Shown: positions 21,309 to 33,440 of the stretch, one piece after another
Position numbering within the stretch: position 1 is the first letter of the stretch
Layout of the letters: every line of letters begins with the position of its first letter
Origin: Colocasia esculenta
Lineage: Eukaryota; Streptophyta; Magnoliopsida; Alismatales; Araceae
Reading direction: 5' to 3'
DNA: 64,000 bases
Assembly (NCBI GenBank): GCA_014218235.1
Contig: CM024764.1
Coordinates: 69,477,184 to 69,541,183 of the forward strand
Translations under genes and position numbers: made by a program
Notes under the pieces: generated by a model
Told to the model about the DNA's origin: nothing
The model's database searches: none
What the model saw: the letters and a program-made list of their open reading frames with translations, nothing else

Positions 21309-24257
21309 TGTAACGCCCCGACGCGGAATATTAGAGCAGAATTATAGTTATTTAAATAGTACCGAGAGATAAATAGACATCAAACCATTGCACAATTGGA
21401 ATAAAACCAAATGAAATCCAACTTCATTAATAATTCATCAACTAACTATTACATTCACTAATCAGAGCCAAAACTAGGGCCTAGAGTATTTTATTCAAAT
21501 CCAAACTAATACATATTGACTAACTAACTACTAAAAACACGGGTTATCAAAATGTAGGGTCACTCTTGCTCCTCTTCATTCCCTTCCTCGTGAGTATGGT
21601 AGTCTCCATCAGACTCACCTGAAACACAAGAAATAAATAGCGCAGGATGAGTGATAAACGCCCAGTAGGACTTAATATCTCATATAAACATACAAGCTTT
21701 AAGTGATTAATGTCTTATAAGGCAAGATAACTAAAGAGAACAAGCTTGTATAGTCAAGAGAACAAAGTAACAATGGCAAGAGAACGATAGCACTTTTACA
21801 TGGAAATAGCACAACTAGCATGATAACGGATTGGCCATATAACGAGATAGTACGTAAAATTGCACAACAGTGCACTAGTAACGATAGCACTTAGATTTAT
21901 TGATTGTCATAGATTAAATCTTGATAGTATAAATAGCACTGGATGTATGCCGACATCCTGATCATTTTAACTCCTATGGGCAAATAGCACTTTTCGGGAG
22001 CTCCTCCCAGGACCAGATCGGGCCCTATTGCCTGGCATAGTCATGTTTCTTATCTTAGACAATCAATTGTATGGCCAAATAGAGTATCAAGAATAGATGA
22101 GAGTAATTGACGAATAGACGAGAGTGTAGAGAGAATGTGAACAGATGAGAGTATAGAGATAGTAGATGAGATAGGGACATATTCGTAAAAATAACGATAA
22201 ACAAGCGATAGTAACAGTTGCACAACACTCGGTCATGTGCCGGCAGTCCGGTAGAAGTCACAACCGCCCACTAGTCATGCTATGAACAAGACCAGAGGTC
22301 TGGCGTGATCCCAAGGTAAGAAAGAACACACTAAGGCCGTTGGATCATGCTGATCCCTAAGGTGTAAAGGGTTTTAATGGTACAACCAGCTCGTCGGTAA
22401 TGGACGTCTGCCAAAGTCAAGAAGACTTACGAAGGCCTTGACAAGGAGTCTCTGGTCCGGTCAAGAGTATTCCCAACGGAGAGGTGGTCCAAGTTAAGAA
22501 AGAAGTGTGTACAAAACTAGTGTCCGTTGTGCCTTGAGTGCTTGAAGGCAAAGGGACGCGATAACAGTATGCAAAACGCACGAATAAAATGAAGACAAGT
22601 CTAATTAAATAATGGGGAGATTAAGCGAATAATTACACTTAATTACTAGATATATTATTATGTAATTTAATAGGGTCTCATGGCAAACATTAATGTTTAG
22701 TGTGTGCAAGTGTAAAGAAATCATGAGAGCAAGTATAATCGTGCACATAACTTTTAATTATTGGAGTTTATATAAATAATGCCCAATATTAGTAAACAGG
22801 TCGCTACTGTTCACAACAGTGTATAATTAAGGTTAAACAGGGATTAAATGGCATAAATAATAGGGGTATACAAGAAATTTAGGGTTCTAGCTGAAATTGT
22901 GAAATCGCGACGGGGGTACCCGTCGCGTTTCAAGTCGCGACAGTCGGGCCGGTCGTGTTCTGTTGAACCGGGTCGGGCCCTTAAGTGTGGCAAAAACCGT
23001 GACGATTCGGGCCGTCACATTCATGATGCAGTGATCAGGCCTGTCGTGACCTTCTGAGACCCGTCGCGATTTTAGAATGCGAGCCGAAGCTTAAAAGGGG
23101 AAACAACCCCATTTTAGGGTTCGGTCCTTCCTTCCATGGCTTGATACAGGGCTATTCAAAATTCGATATAAATTCGCATACACATCCAAAAATCACAAAA
23201 CTAGTTTTAAACGAAAGTAGACATGTAGAGGTATCAACAAACATGAGTAATTAGAAACTAGGCATTGATTGGACATGTTGTAATTAGGTTACATTTTGGT
23301 GACCTAAAACATGCACAGTGTTGGAAATCTATTTAATTCGCAAAGGATACATGATGCAAATTAGGATAAATAGGATCATTCAAATCCTAACATCATGCAG
23401 TATCTATGATAAAATTTACAGGGCATGAGATCAAGTGTGTTCATGGATTGAAGGCAAACAAGTGAGTTCGGGTACATATATAGCACAGGGATTGGTGCAT
23501 GAAATAGTCTTTCATGGCACAACGAAAATTGGGGCAAATATGGGGCTTTGATAGAGGAGATCAAGGTCTACCTAGGGTCGAGTTTAATTAGATTTAGCTT
23601 GAGAGACTGCCTACCTTTCACGCTTTTAAGATCCTAGGGCAGAAGGGTTGAAGATGGCGAAAATGATGAAATCCTCCTTTGCTCCAAGCCTCTCCTCCTT
23701 GCCTTCCTCGTCCAAAGCCTTCTTCCCTCATTCTCCAATGCTCTAGAAACGAACTAGGGTTGGGTAGACACGAATTGGGGGTGTATTTGGTTGTTTAAGA
23801 GTCCAACCTTTCTCCAACTCTTCCCTCTCCTCTTAGCTACGAATTTCCATGTATATCTCTATTTTTCTGAGATTTATCCACCTAAATAGCTAGGGGAGAG
23901 GTCTAATTTCATGGCCAAGGGGTTAGGGTAAGTCTAAGACTCCTTTTTAGGATAGATATGGGTTAATTAGTAGTTATCTAAACTCTTTTCTAATTATTAC
24001 TATTTTTGGTGTGAATTTAGCTTAATTATCTCCCATCCAAAGATGGGCTCTTGGCTTTTTGGCCCATTACTTCATATGCGGACCATTTGTTTAACCCATT
24101 TAATAATTTAGATTAATGGGTTTTGATTTAATTCCTTTTATTCTAATTTATTTACCCTTTATTCTAATTTAATTCTATTTATCACATTTATTCATTAATT
24201 TTTCATTTTATTTCAATTAATACTATTTATCAGAAATTAAAAATCAGAGTTGCTACA
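21309..24257 (-). mobile_element. gypsy-type solo LTR nested in the family-G LTR
   Basis: The 2949-bp insert begins TGTAACGCCCCGACGCGG and ends TTGCTACA. Read on the minus strand it ends in GGGGCGTTACA, the typical gypsy LTR 3' end. Flanks ACGGG (21304-21308) and ATGGG (24258-24262) are a one-mismatch target duplication. The related LTR at 54287-56597 has the uninterrupted site (ACGGGCGTGCTCGAG at 55600), which confirms the insertion. There is no coding sequence. Confidence 0.88.
22905..23069. repeat. paired TCGCGA-type dyads (nested solo LTR)
   Basis: Pairs at 22907/22925, 22937/22955 and 22999/23017 are 18 bp apart. A further pair at 23046/23066 is 20 bp apart. This LTR family differs from G, yet the spacing is the same. 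Confidence 0.78.
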
Positions 24258-25608
24258 ATGGGTGTGCTCGAGTTTATGGCCTAGTGAGGCGAACTCTAGA
24301 GCGGAGGGGAAAATAAGGTTTGGACAACAACACGAGTCATTTGTAGAGCTCTCTTGTCTGGGGCGAGACGCCGAGATCGTTGAGGCGGTTTCTTCCTGGC
24401 ATGGCCCAGACAGTTCTTTGTCTCACTGTCTCTCCCTGCGATGGTTCCAGAGCCATGTGGTGGTGCAAGGCATGGGGATGCGGCTTGGCCAAGCTATGGT
24501 ATTACGTGCATTTGTGTGTTTCTGTGGTGGCTCTGTCTCATTCTTCCCGGGAGGTTAGAGGGGAGAGTCAACTGGCGAGATGAGAGGGTGTGAACGGTGT
24601 GTCCTCCTCTTAGCTGCCAGTGGTGGTGGCTTAGTTAATGTTGTTGTGACGGCGTTTCCTCATGGCATTTCCAAGTGCAACTCGTTGCCCCAGCCTGCAC
24701 GGTGGTTGTAGCCTGGCCGTGTCTAGCTTCTGTGGGTGTTGTTAGTTCGGCCTTGTTGGCCTGTACTTCTAGTGGTTTCTACTTCGGTGTTCCCTCGGTT
24801 TTGTAGTCATGTTCCTTGGTACCTGTCCGTGGTGGCACCGACATATGTGGTTTCCCGACCTCGTGGTATGTCCGGGGTCCGAGGTGGTTCTACTTGTGGG
24901 CCCTCGACCTTGTGGAAGTATGAGGTGGCCATGCTTGTGGTGAGACGTCCTTCTCACATGGTTGCTCCGTGGTCTCTAGGAGATCTACCCCTATCTTGAT
25001 GGGCGTGCCGAGGCTTGTTTCCGTGTTGTGCATGATTCCGTTGGTTTCTGCGGGAGTCGTGTGTGTTCATGACCTTGGTTGGTAGTTGTGGCATTGCATT
25101 ATTCTGTTTTGCTACTTTGTAGTACCCTGTTGTAGGTGTTCCTCATTTTACAGCTTTCTAGTGTAGTTTTCTATTTTCGGAGTTTCTGCTGCTCTGGCCG
25201 GTGAGGGACTGGTAATCCCCAATGGACCTTGTTCATGAGGCTCACCCCCCTACTCCCTTCAGATAGGGGCTCGTCATCGCGGGAGCTCGGTGTCAGCTGT
25301 GGCGCCGCGTGCTTTCAGTAGCAGTGAGAGCGAGCGTTGTGAGCTCTTGTACCTGAGTGAGTTGAGAATTGTGCTTTGCAAGTTCTCGGGGTATGCCCCT
25401 TAAGAAGTGCACCTTTCTTCTTGTACCTGTACTTTTATTTGGGACATGTTGTATAGACTTTTGTATATTGTACAGACTATTATAGTTATTTGAATTTAGT
25501 GCTTATCTCACTAGACTATTCTTCTAACCCTTCCAGGTCTTCGGATCCGTGGGTGGCGATGTGAACTTTGGGGTCCTTGGTGGGAGTCCGAGAGGTCGGG
25601 TCGTTACA

Positions 25609-26180
25609 AGCACTACCCATTAGGATACCTGTCCTACTATTTGCAATGGGTTTGTCCTTCTACCGAACTATAAAAGGAGGGGCTGCAAAGGAAGGCTTCT
25701 AGGAGACTATGAACTTCTTCAAATAGGGTCGCATCGACCTTTACAGTCTTACCGATGGCCCCCTTTAGATGTATGATGGTGAGCTCGACTGCAGGCTGGA
25801 TTTAAGGTAAGGGGTTGGCTTCCAACCTCTTAGAGACAGCCATGGTATCTAGTTGTGTGCCTGAAGGGGCTTGGTGTAACAATTTCTGGACTCAGCCTGA
25901 TTGCCTCACACCTCCCCCACGTCAACTTAGCTTAGATCAGGAAGTTCAATTTCTGGTGAACTATCAAGAGTATGCTAGTCATCTACATCAGGATACCTCA
26001 CTTAATGAAGCATTATAGGCCTAGGTGATGCAAACCACAATGAAGTCGTCTATGATAGTGACCCATTATGGCTTGATCCCTACAGAGATGGGGGGGGAGG
26101 GGTCATCATGCCTTCCACATCAGCACCACACACACATGTTCGACAAACCCAAGCACACACACAGGACTACCACACACACC
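25609..26180. other. gene-free stretch
   Basis: No recognised ORF. The small ORFs at 25815-26018 and 26025-26222 show no known domain. A CACACA-rich patch lies at 26127-26180. Confidence 0.4.
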
Positions 26181-26342
26181 TGTAATCACGGGGTTACGTG
26201 CCCCTCAAAACACACAACATGATCAATGTTCATAACATGGAATACGGATTGTGATCGCCACCTAACATGTTGCCCTAAAATATAAATGAAGATTAAAGCT
26301 AACATGCTAGGAAAAGGAGATGAGAAGGGCTACTTACAGATG

Positions 26343-26415
26343 TCGTGACGGAAGTACCTGTCACGATATGGAGCCTATCGCGATGCCTATATAGGTCACG
26401 TCAATACTGTTGCGA
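26343..26415. repeat. paired TCGCGA-type dyads (LTR T copy 2, promoter-distal)
   Basis: Pairs at 26345/26363 and 26380/26398, 18 bp apart. They lie downstream of the TATA box in element orientation. Confidence 0.7.
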
Positions 26416-27002
26416 CGGAGGTGCCTGATGCCTTCTCAACAGCACGGGAGATGAATGGGGGGACCTTTTTCCTGTCCTCTGTCCGGTCAGAGAACAAGAG
26501 CCCCTCTTCTAATCTTGCCTTAGTATCTACCAAAACAACGAAACACAAAAAGAAAATCTTGTTATACCATGTTTAAGTAAAGTACCTATTCAAAATGAAA
26601 AGAAAAGGATGAAGCATGGAGGGAACGAACCTGGTGGGTGTTTTGAAACCCCTTGGGTTGCATAAAATGTGGGAGGAAAAGATATGCTTCTATATAAAAG
26701 AAAATAATAACATGCATGAAAGAAAAATGAGGAGGAGGGAAGGAGGAAAAGGGGCCACAAAGGGTGACTCCCTAGCTGTGAATGGTGCTTCTAGGTCATG
26801 CAGCAGCCTCTGAAGACAATGGAAGTCGCCTCCTCAACTACCAAGCTCCATACTTGAAGAAAAGAGTGTGACTTGATGAAGAGGATAATGAGAATATGGA
26901 AGGAAATGGGTGGGCTACGAGCTAAGAGGGAGCTCTAGGGAGAATTGGGCAGCACTTCGTGGTAGCTAGGGGTCCTCTCCTCCTTCTAAAAGGGTAGGGT
27001 CA

Positions 27003-27011
27003 CTTATATAG
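27003..27011 (-). promoter_or_regulatory. TATA box of minus-strand LTR T
   Basis: CTATATAAG on the minus strand, equivalent to 12901-12911 in the other copy. Confidence 0.55.
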
Positions 27012-27225
27012 AGAGGAGAGAGACTATCTCGTCCATAAGTGTTAATGGCCCATGCAAATAATAAAAAGTCAAGTAAATCTGCATTGGAAGAGTCCTAGGA
27101 GGGTTCCAAGGTGAGATGGAACCTCAAACTGCGGCTGGGGGGTTGGGGGGTTGTTGTGGATGAAGATAAAGCCCAATGGAGGATAAATGGGAGGTGGTTA
27201 CGGAGGCCAGCGCATGCAGACCATG

Positions 27226-27375
27226 TTGCGACGGGTCGTAGGGACGCGACAAGGACTGTCGCGATGGCCAAGGTGGTCGTGACAATGAAGGTACGTAAAT
27301 GGATATGCATGGCCTGTCACGACAGTCAGAATAGACACGTCCTTGATGTTAACGCGACACTACGACCCGTCGCGT
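27226..27375. repeat. paired TCGCGA-type dyads, 18-bp spacing (LTR T copy 2)
   Basis: Pairs at 27228/27246, 27261/27279, 27319/27337 and 27354/27372, all 18 bp apart. In element orientation they lie upstream of the TATA box, as in copy 1. Confidence 0.8.
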
Positions 27376-27678
27376 AAATGATAACCGATCATATTTGAGT
27401 TTTAACCGATTATTAGAGAAATATAATTGATTATTTAAGGATTTTAATAGGTTAATTAGCATGAACGTGACCCTCAAGGCCGTCGTGTTAAGGTTTGAGA
27501 GTTAAAACCCTAAGGCAAGGACTCTGGAAGTGATAGTTGGACGAGATAAGCTGAGGGTTGGACTTTAATTGGCTTAAAACATGGCTAACAAATGGGCTCA
27601 AGATGAGTGACCAACTTGGGGCTCATTACCGGAACAAGAAATATGGTTCAACTTATAGGCCAGAATCGGGTATCTACA

Positions 27679-27690
27679 GATTGCCCCTCA
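27679..27690 (-). other. polypurine tract of the family-T element
   Basis: Minus-strand TGAGGGGCAATC abuts the LTR start TGTAGATACC. Tat-type gypsy elements have this kind of tract before the 3' LTR. Confidence 0.55.
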
Positions 27691-28751
27691 TTGGCTTCCA
27701 CTTTGCAAGGGAGCGTAGTGGAAGTGTAGCGGAGGTGTCAGGAAATGATAATGAAGCGAAGAAGACGTGGAGTGGATTGAAAATATGGGAGCCAAAGTAA
27801 AGAGACATCCGATCTAACCAACAAGCAATAGGAATCTTCTTGAAAGTCTCGAGTTAGCTACTCGAACAGAATGCAAGAAAAACACAAGTCTGGAAGAAAA
27901 TGAGAAAAAAGGACGATCAACCCCTCGATTGGGAGGTACCCTAATTGATTGGCCTGCAGGTTTCATTTTGGAGGGACATGTGCGTGCCAGGCAGGTAACT
28001 CTAACTCAAAACCTGGGTGCGGTTCGCAACCAAAACGGATCGAAAGGAATTTAGATGAAAATTGGATAGAGAATCCAGACAGGGAAATTCTTGACAGACT
28101 GGCAAGAGCAACTTGCTTGGAGACAAACTTTCTGATTCAGAGTGGAATAGGATTTTCTTGCTCTGGTCATGGAGAACAGTTGGGCACTCAACAAAAGCTC
28201 ATTATTAGCCAGGGATGAGTCATGATAGCTCAAAGACCTACATGATGCATGCTGGGCTAAGAGAAAAGAAATCATAAACTCAAATGCAAGGAAAGGAGAA
28301 AATAGAAATAAATCAAGGATAATATTGCTAAACCAGACAAGAATGGGTCGAGAATCTTCCTGCAACTGCTGTGCAAGATAGAGTCCATCATCCCCAAACT
28401 TATCCAACTTAACGGCCTATCTAGCGATTAACAATGTGCACCTAGATCATCACCATTTTTTTGATGAAGGGGAACTCAGATCCTGGAACACACTGAGAAC
28501 CAGCCGGTCCTTGAAATGATACAATAAGTAGGCTAACATATAGTAATGCAAGGGAGTAGGGATAAGAAGATCATACTTGAACTTAGCTGTGAGGCTCCAT
28601 TTTTTTCTGATTTTTTTTTTGTTTTCTATTAAAGAGATGAACAATAATTGACTAAAAGCAAAGAAAATATGTACAAACACAACATCAACATAAGCAAACT
28701 ATGCACAGACACAAGAACACATAACATGTATTAATGCAACGCCTCTGGGGG

Positions 28752-28815
28752 TCGCGACCATGTCGCGGCACCCATGAGAGTCGCGACCATATTGCGTCGG
28801 ATCTAGGCGTCGCGA
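28752..28815. repeat. TCGCGA-type dyads, 11- and 18-bp spacing
   Basis: Centres at 28754, 28765, 28783, 28794 and 28812 give alternating 11/18/11/18-bp steps. These are among the best-preserved TCGCGA sites in the window. Confidence 0.75.
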
Positions 28816-28960
28816 CATTGTTTTGTGCGCTAAACCCCGAAACCGAGCCTTATCCCTATCCTAACATCAATCCTATTACATATTGGACTCCTAAACACAA
28901 ACCTAATGTAACTCTAACCCCTAAGTATGAATTGGAATGGGATTAACCCCTCCTAAAACT

Positions 28961-28970
28961 CTATAAATAG
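28961..28970 (+). promoter_or_regulatory. plus-strand TATA box (CTATAAATAG)
   Basis: A consensus plant TATA box lies 150 bp after a dyad cluster and before a TC-rich leader (about 28999-29065). This is the same arrangement as in LTRs T and G. No ORF directly downstream is recognised. Its transcript would have run into the CT-rich sequence now found at 53381. Confidence 0.5.
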
Positions 28971-30175
28971 GGGTGCAAGGCTCCAAATTTGCAGCCCACC
29001 TTCTCTCTCTTCTTCTCTCTTGGTTTTCTCTCTCTCCAAGCCATGAAGATGTCTTTTTCTTCTCTCCAAGCCAACTCTCTCCCCTATGGCGGTCCCAAGG
29101 CAGTAAGGACGGCCCATGAGGAGCTTCATCGCCTTTCCTCCGTGCCCAGTCATGTAAGCTCAAGGCAGGATGTTCAAGTAAGTTCTTCTTTCTCAACCTC
29201 TAGTCTCACTCTTGTAGGATCGAAAATAGGTTGGATCAGATCTAGAAGGGGGGTTGAATAGATCTAAGCCAAAAACTACAGAAGCTTAGCCAATTTAAAT
29301 CAATGCTTTGAATCAGAGGCAATTTGAAAGAGCACTTTATAGATCTGAAGAGTGATTGTGTGAATTATATGATTAGAGTGTGAGATCAAGTTGATTAGAA
29401 GTGAATTCGAAAAACCCTATGCATGCATCTAGCGCAAAGTGAATTTGAATCACAAACAAACCACTACACAGAGATTTTTAGGTGGTTCGAAAATCACACC
29501 ACATGATTCCTACATCCACCCCTCACACTGTAAGGATCCACTACACAACTTGGATACACCACACACTGGAGCCTGACAACTCCAACACACTGAGTTCTAC
29601 AACTCACACAACCTCTAGAGCAAGACTACTCTAGACACCTGAGCACAACTGCTCAACCACAACTGAGTACAACGACTCAACACTGAGCACACAGGCTCAC
29701 AAACAACTTGCTAGAACAAAAACACAAAGATCCAGATCCTCTAGCAATGATCTGATCTATAAAAGTTCATTTAAGAAGATTGATGCAACAATTCATGCAC
29801 AATCTCAAGAATGACTTAGAAGAAACAAGGGGAATTGAGTGTAAGATTCTTGTTCTTCAAGTATACTCCCTTGTAGAGGCTGAATTGTGAAGAAGCTTGA
29901 TCCCTTGAAGTCCCTGGCCGATGCTCTACAATTTGGGCTTTGGGATCTTCCTTGAAATCTTCACAATTGGCTGCTTCTACTTGATCTATACCCTTGGAAG
30001 TGATCTCACTACTTCATCTTGGATCAATCTTCACTTTTTGTGCTTGGAGAAGTGGGAATTGGGTTGAAGAAGCACAAGAGGAGCAAGATCGGGGAGGAGA
30101 ACACTTCTTGCCGCCAAAACGATTTCTGGAAGGCTCTTGGAGGTTCTCTCTTTTGTTGGATGGCCAATTGGAGGG

Positions 30176-30184
30176 TATTTATAG
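30176..30184 (-). promoter_or_regulatory. TATA box of element B 3' LTR
   Basis: Minus-strand CTATAAATA. The first dyad lies about 120 bp upstream in element orientation. The equivalent site in the 5' LTR is at 52773-52781. Confidence 0.65.
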
Positions 30185-30301
30185 CCCAATGTGTCCAAAA
30201 GTACCCTTGGGGGTCGTGGGCACATGATCCAAGGCCGATCCATATGATCCCTAGAGTGCCACGTGTCCAGATGTGATTTAAGGTGAAAAAGTTTCTGGTG
30301 T

Positions 30302-30556
30302 GTGTCGACCTGCCCTTGGGGTGTGTCGACACACTGTCCCTAACTGGCACAAAAGGTTCTCTGGGAAGGGTCTCTAGTGTCGACACTACTTTAGGCTGTG
30401 TCGACACACTGTCCAGAACTGGCAAACAGGCCTTCTAGGAATTGAATCTAGTGTCGACACTACTTGATCCTGTGTCGACACCACTTGACCAATTCTTCAC
30501 CAATTTGCCTTGGGTTTGAAGCATTGTGTCGACACCAGTAGGGGGTGTGTCGACAC
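30302..30556. repeat. eight GTGTCGACAC dyads, 21-bp pairs (element B 3' LTR)
   Basis: TCGA centres lie at 30306, 30327, 30381, 30402, 30455, 30476, 30530 and 30551. The steps are 21, 54, 21, 53, 21, 54, 21, that is four pairs with a 74-75-bp period. Seven of the eight show the central GTGTCGACA core. Confidence 0.95.
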
Positions 30557-30782
30557 TACCCTTGCAAGAATTGTATGTCCCTGAGAAATAAACACATAAA
30601 TCATTAGTCCAATATATTATCATGAATATAAATGATAAATGTGTTTGGAAACATGCTTTTTGAATATTGTTATTGCATGTGTGATGTATTTAACATGTTT
30701 CACTTATTTGTGCATTAAAATCACAACTTGTCATCATCAAAACTATAAGGGGAAATGTATAAAGTTCACACTCAACCCAACA

Positions 30783-30797
30783 TTCTCCCCTTTTTTG
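30783..30797 (-). other. element B polypurine tract
   Basis: Minus-strand CATCAAAAAAGGGGAGAA directly precedes the LTR start. AAAAAGGGGGAGA-type tracts preceded by CATCATC are characteristic of Sireviruses. Confidence 0.85.
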
Positions 30798-31202
30798 ATG
30801 ATGGCAACATTAAGTCCACATGAAAATTTGAAATTTCAATGAAATGTGATTTTAAGCCATTTGTTTACTTAACACTCAACTTCAAACACACTGAATGACA
30901 ATGAACCATGTTCCAATCACTTTTATTCACAATTATGAAAGGCCATTGAATACACTTTAGCAACATTCAAAATTTTGCACATTCAAAAGACACAGTGTTA
31001 CTAATGATGAAGTCTTTTCATTAATGGCCAAGCAGCTTGACAATCATCCATTCATTGACATTCATTCGAAAGATTGACAATCACATTCAAGACAAGTGTG
31101 TTTCTTTGCATTCAACAAAACAAGTATCACTTTTCATTAACAAAGATGTTCATTAAAAGCATTCAAATACATTCCAAAAGTTTTTCTTTCTTTTACTTCT
31201 TT

Positions 31203-31216
31203 CTTCTCCCCCTTTG
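31203..31216 (-). other. additional polypurine-tract-like site in element B
   Basis: Minus-strand CAAAGGGGGAGAAG lies 420 bp inside the 3' LTR. Similar GGGGGA sites occur at 34465-34473, 34559-34568 and 34796-34805. Sireviruses are known for multiple copies of this tract. Confidence 0.6.
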
Positions 31217-31325
31217 ACATCATCAAAAGAAAAGGACATTAAGCAGGTGGAGGAGGAGGAATGGGAAGAAGGAGTGATTCGATTGTCTTCAGTCTTGATT
31301 CCATAGCATGAAGGTTGGACTTGAG

Positions 31326-33138
31326 CTAAGATTGCATTGTGGAGAGTCTGGTGTGTAGCAACTCTTCCAACCTCTGACTGTTCTCATACATATTTGAAAT
31401 TGGCTGTGAACCAGAAGAAGAACTGGCAATTCCATGTTTGTTAATATCTCTGAGCTCCTTCTTGAGAATAGACATCTCATTGTCGATGTGTGCTGAGAGA
31501 TTCTTCATGCCTTCTAAGTCATCAAGCATATGAGCAAATGACAGCCTAGTCTTGGATATCTGTGTGACTGCTTCCTGATTGTTGAACAGGTTGGTTTGAG
31601 AATTTGCTAAAATCCCTTGAAGGACCTTTTCCAGTGTTTCTTGATGTTCTTTCAATTCAAGGGATGCATCAGCCAAAGTTCCAATGAGTCTGTTGAACCT
31701 TTGAGTTGCATGATCTGATGCTTCTTTTGCTTGATGAACTGAGCATTCATTGAATTTTCCAACCTCTGTATCTTCAGGTCAAAGCTCTCTGACATTTGTT
31801 GGATGGTAGAAGTAAATGCATCAAACTTGTCATTGAGAAAGGAATATAACTCTGGTGGAACAGAAGGTCCACCAAAGGAAGTGGAGGTTTGAGCATGAGC
31901 TTGTGGAGTGAATGAAGGAATATCCACAGCAGGATGAAGTGGTGAAGGGGTCTGAAAGGGAGGTGTGAGAGGTACATCCTGGGGTATTTGTGCTTCTTCC
32001 TCAATAGGAGGCTGATCCTCATGTGCAGGAGGCTAGTCCTCATGTGCTGGTACCTCAGGAGGTTGTACCACTACCTCAGGAGCCACTGGGGCCTTAACTA
32101 CAACTGGTCCTCTTCTCGCTTGATCACCTTCCAATCTGAATCCCATGAATTTCTGAATGTGCTTCAAATTGTAGATATTTGCCTTGGGAATGGATTGGGC
32201 TTGCTCATTCTCAAATGACACTCCAAAATGTGCAAAGACTGGTGTGAGATGAGCAGCATATGGGAGAGATCTGTGGAGATCCATCCTTGTGGTTTCTGAC
32301 ATGATTTGGTACATGATAACATACAAATTAATTTTGATCTCTTTCTTCATGCAGTAAATAACAAATCTCTGTATGTCTGTGAGCCTATCCCTGCCACCAC
32401 CTTGGGGTGTGATGATTGTGGTAAGGATGTGATGCACCAATTTCAATGTAGGGGGAAAGGTATTGGTGTTAAACTTGGTGACATAGGTCTGTTTGGGCTC
32501 TGACTCATCAGCAGGGAGTCCAGTCATCATAGAATAGGCCTCATGTAGATCAAACTCAAACTCATGATAACTTTCACCTTCATCTGGGACTTTGAACAGA
32601 GTGGCAGCCAAATTAGTAGGCAAATCAATCAAAACACCTTTGACCTCTAACTTGTAACCTTCATCTGTGCATTCTAGGTTCAGATAGAACTCTTGAACTA
32701 AACGGGGGTAAAAAGTTCTAAACTCAGAAATGAACGGCAACCAAGTCTGAAATCGGAAGAATTGAAGAACTCCAGGGAATGCAGCTGCTAGGTCATTATC
32801 CGCTAGGTCAACAGCCCTAGGTTTGAGAATAGACTTCCCTTTGCTAGCAAGCTTGGATGGAGTGGCTTCAGAAGCTTGGAAGACCCAGATGAAGTGGAGG
32901 AGGATTCCTCAGATGGCTCAGGAGAAGATGCCAGAATTTTTCATCTAGGGTGAGCAGCTCTTCTGTGGGATGCCCTACCTCTCTTCGATGGAGTGGGGGA
33001 TGCAGATGATCCTCCTGGCTACTGAGCAGGGTCATGGCGATGCTTTCTTCTCCGCTCAACAGGGTGTTCTTCCATTACAATAGGTCTGGCATTTGCCCTA
33101 GACCTGGCACCACGGTAGGGCATCTACTTGGGGGCCAT
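31326..33138 (-). pseudogene. element B ORF3 (env-like/plant transposon protein domain)
   Basis: The start ATG at 33138 (MAPK) precedes a basic segment rich in Arg (about 32880-33130). A 235-residue frame follows at 32033-32740 with NTFPPTLKLVHHILTTIITP, a segment also seen in element A ORF3. The C-terminal part (31326-31927) is helical (FLNDKFDAFTSTIQQMSESF, then a predicted coiled coil). The position after pol in the same sense is where Sireviruses carry their extra env-like gene. I recognise the conserved middle as the plant putative-transposon-protein type domain. Its function is unknown. In-frame stops near 33125 and 33010 and frameshifts near 32750 and 31660-31930 break it. Confidence 0.75.
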
Positions 33139-33365
33139 GATTGCAGGAGAATGAGGAAGAACAGGGGATGGAATGGATGGGGAAGGAGAATGGAGACAGA
33201 GATGGATGAAAGAAGGGAAGAAGAGGATGGTTCTTGCCATTTTCAAAGGCAGATGGCGGCCATGGAGTCGACCTGGGGTATAAAAGGGGTTTAGGGGTAC
33301 AATGTCCTGCAGGTACAAGAAACGCAAACCGGCGCCAACGGCTGGAATCGCCCAGACAAGCTTGT

Positions 33366-33440
33366 GTGTCGACACTAGACAGGGAGTGTGTCGACACGGG
33401 CTTAGACTGCGTCGACACTAGATGGAGGTGGTGTCGACTT
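33366..33440. repeat. four GTCGACAC dyads, 21-22 bp apart, upstream of element B ORF3
   Basis: TCGA centres are at 33370, 33392, 33413 and 33435 (steps 22, 21, 22). They lie 230-300 bp upstream of the ORF3 start on the minus strand, repeating the LTR motif inside the element. Confidence 0.9.

Larger units (their letters stand above)
19818..25608 (+). mobile_element. gypsy family-G solo LTR, interrupted by a nested solo LTR
   Basis: It starts TGTAATACCCTGG and ends GGTCGGGTCGTTACA. It resembles the 5' LTR at 54287-56597: both have a CT-rich leader, a GCGAGGAGGAGGTGG block (20345 and 54866), TGCTCGAG, and the CGGATCCGTGGG block near the end. Removing the nested element (21309-24257) leaves about 2.84 kb. 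There is no internal coding sequence on either side, so it is probably solo. The putative target duplication (AGCGA/AGCAC) matches at only three of five bases. Confidence 0.72.
26181..27678 (-). mobile_element. family-T LTR, minus strand, probable 3' LTR
   Basis: This is an inverted copy of 12149-13700. On the minus strand it begins TGTAGATACCCGATTCTGGCC and ends GTGATTACA. Immediately upstream on the minus strand (27679-27690) is the polypurine TGAGGGGCAATC, the usual position of a plus-strand primer before a 3' LTR. It contains a minus-strand TATA box and 18-bp-spaced dyads. Unlike the copy at 12149 it is joined to internal sequence. Confidence 0.78.
27691..29212. other. non-coding retroelement internal remnant
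   Basis: No conserved domain is seen. The left part should be the 3' internal region of the minus-strand family-T element. From about 28730, dyads, a plus-strand TATA box and a CT-rich leader look like a different, plus-strand LTR/leader fragment, cut at 29212 by the insertion of copia element B. Confidence 0.45.
29213..30782 (-). repeat. element B 3' LTR
   Basis: Matches 51792-53380 throughout. The largest differences are a G-run length change near the element end and scattered transitions (about a dozen in the first 320 bases by eye). It contains eight phased dyads and a minus-strand TATA box. Confidence 0.95.

Noticed and set aside
26341..27375. GTCGCGAC sites as restriction-modification or bacterial origin signals
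   Set aside because: All other content is plant retrotransposon. The sites belong to LTRs and decay like methylated plant DNA.
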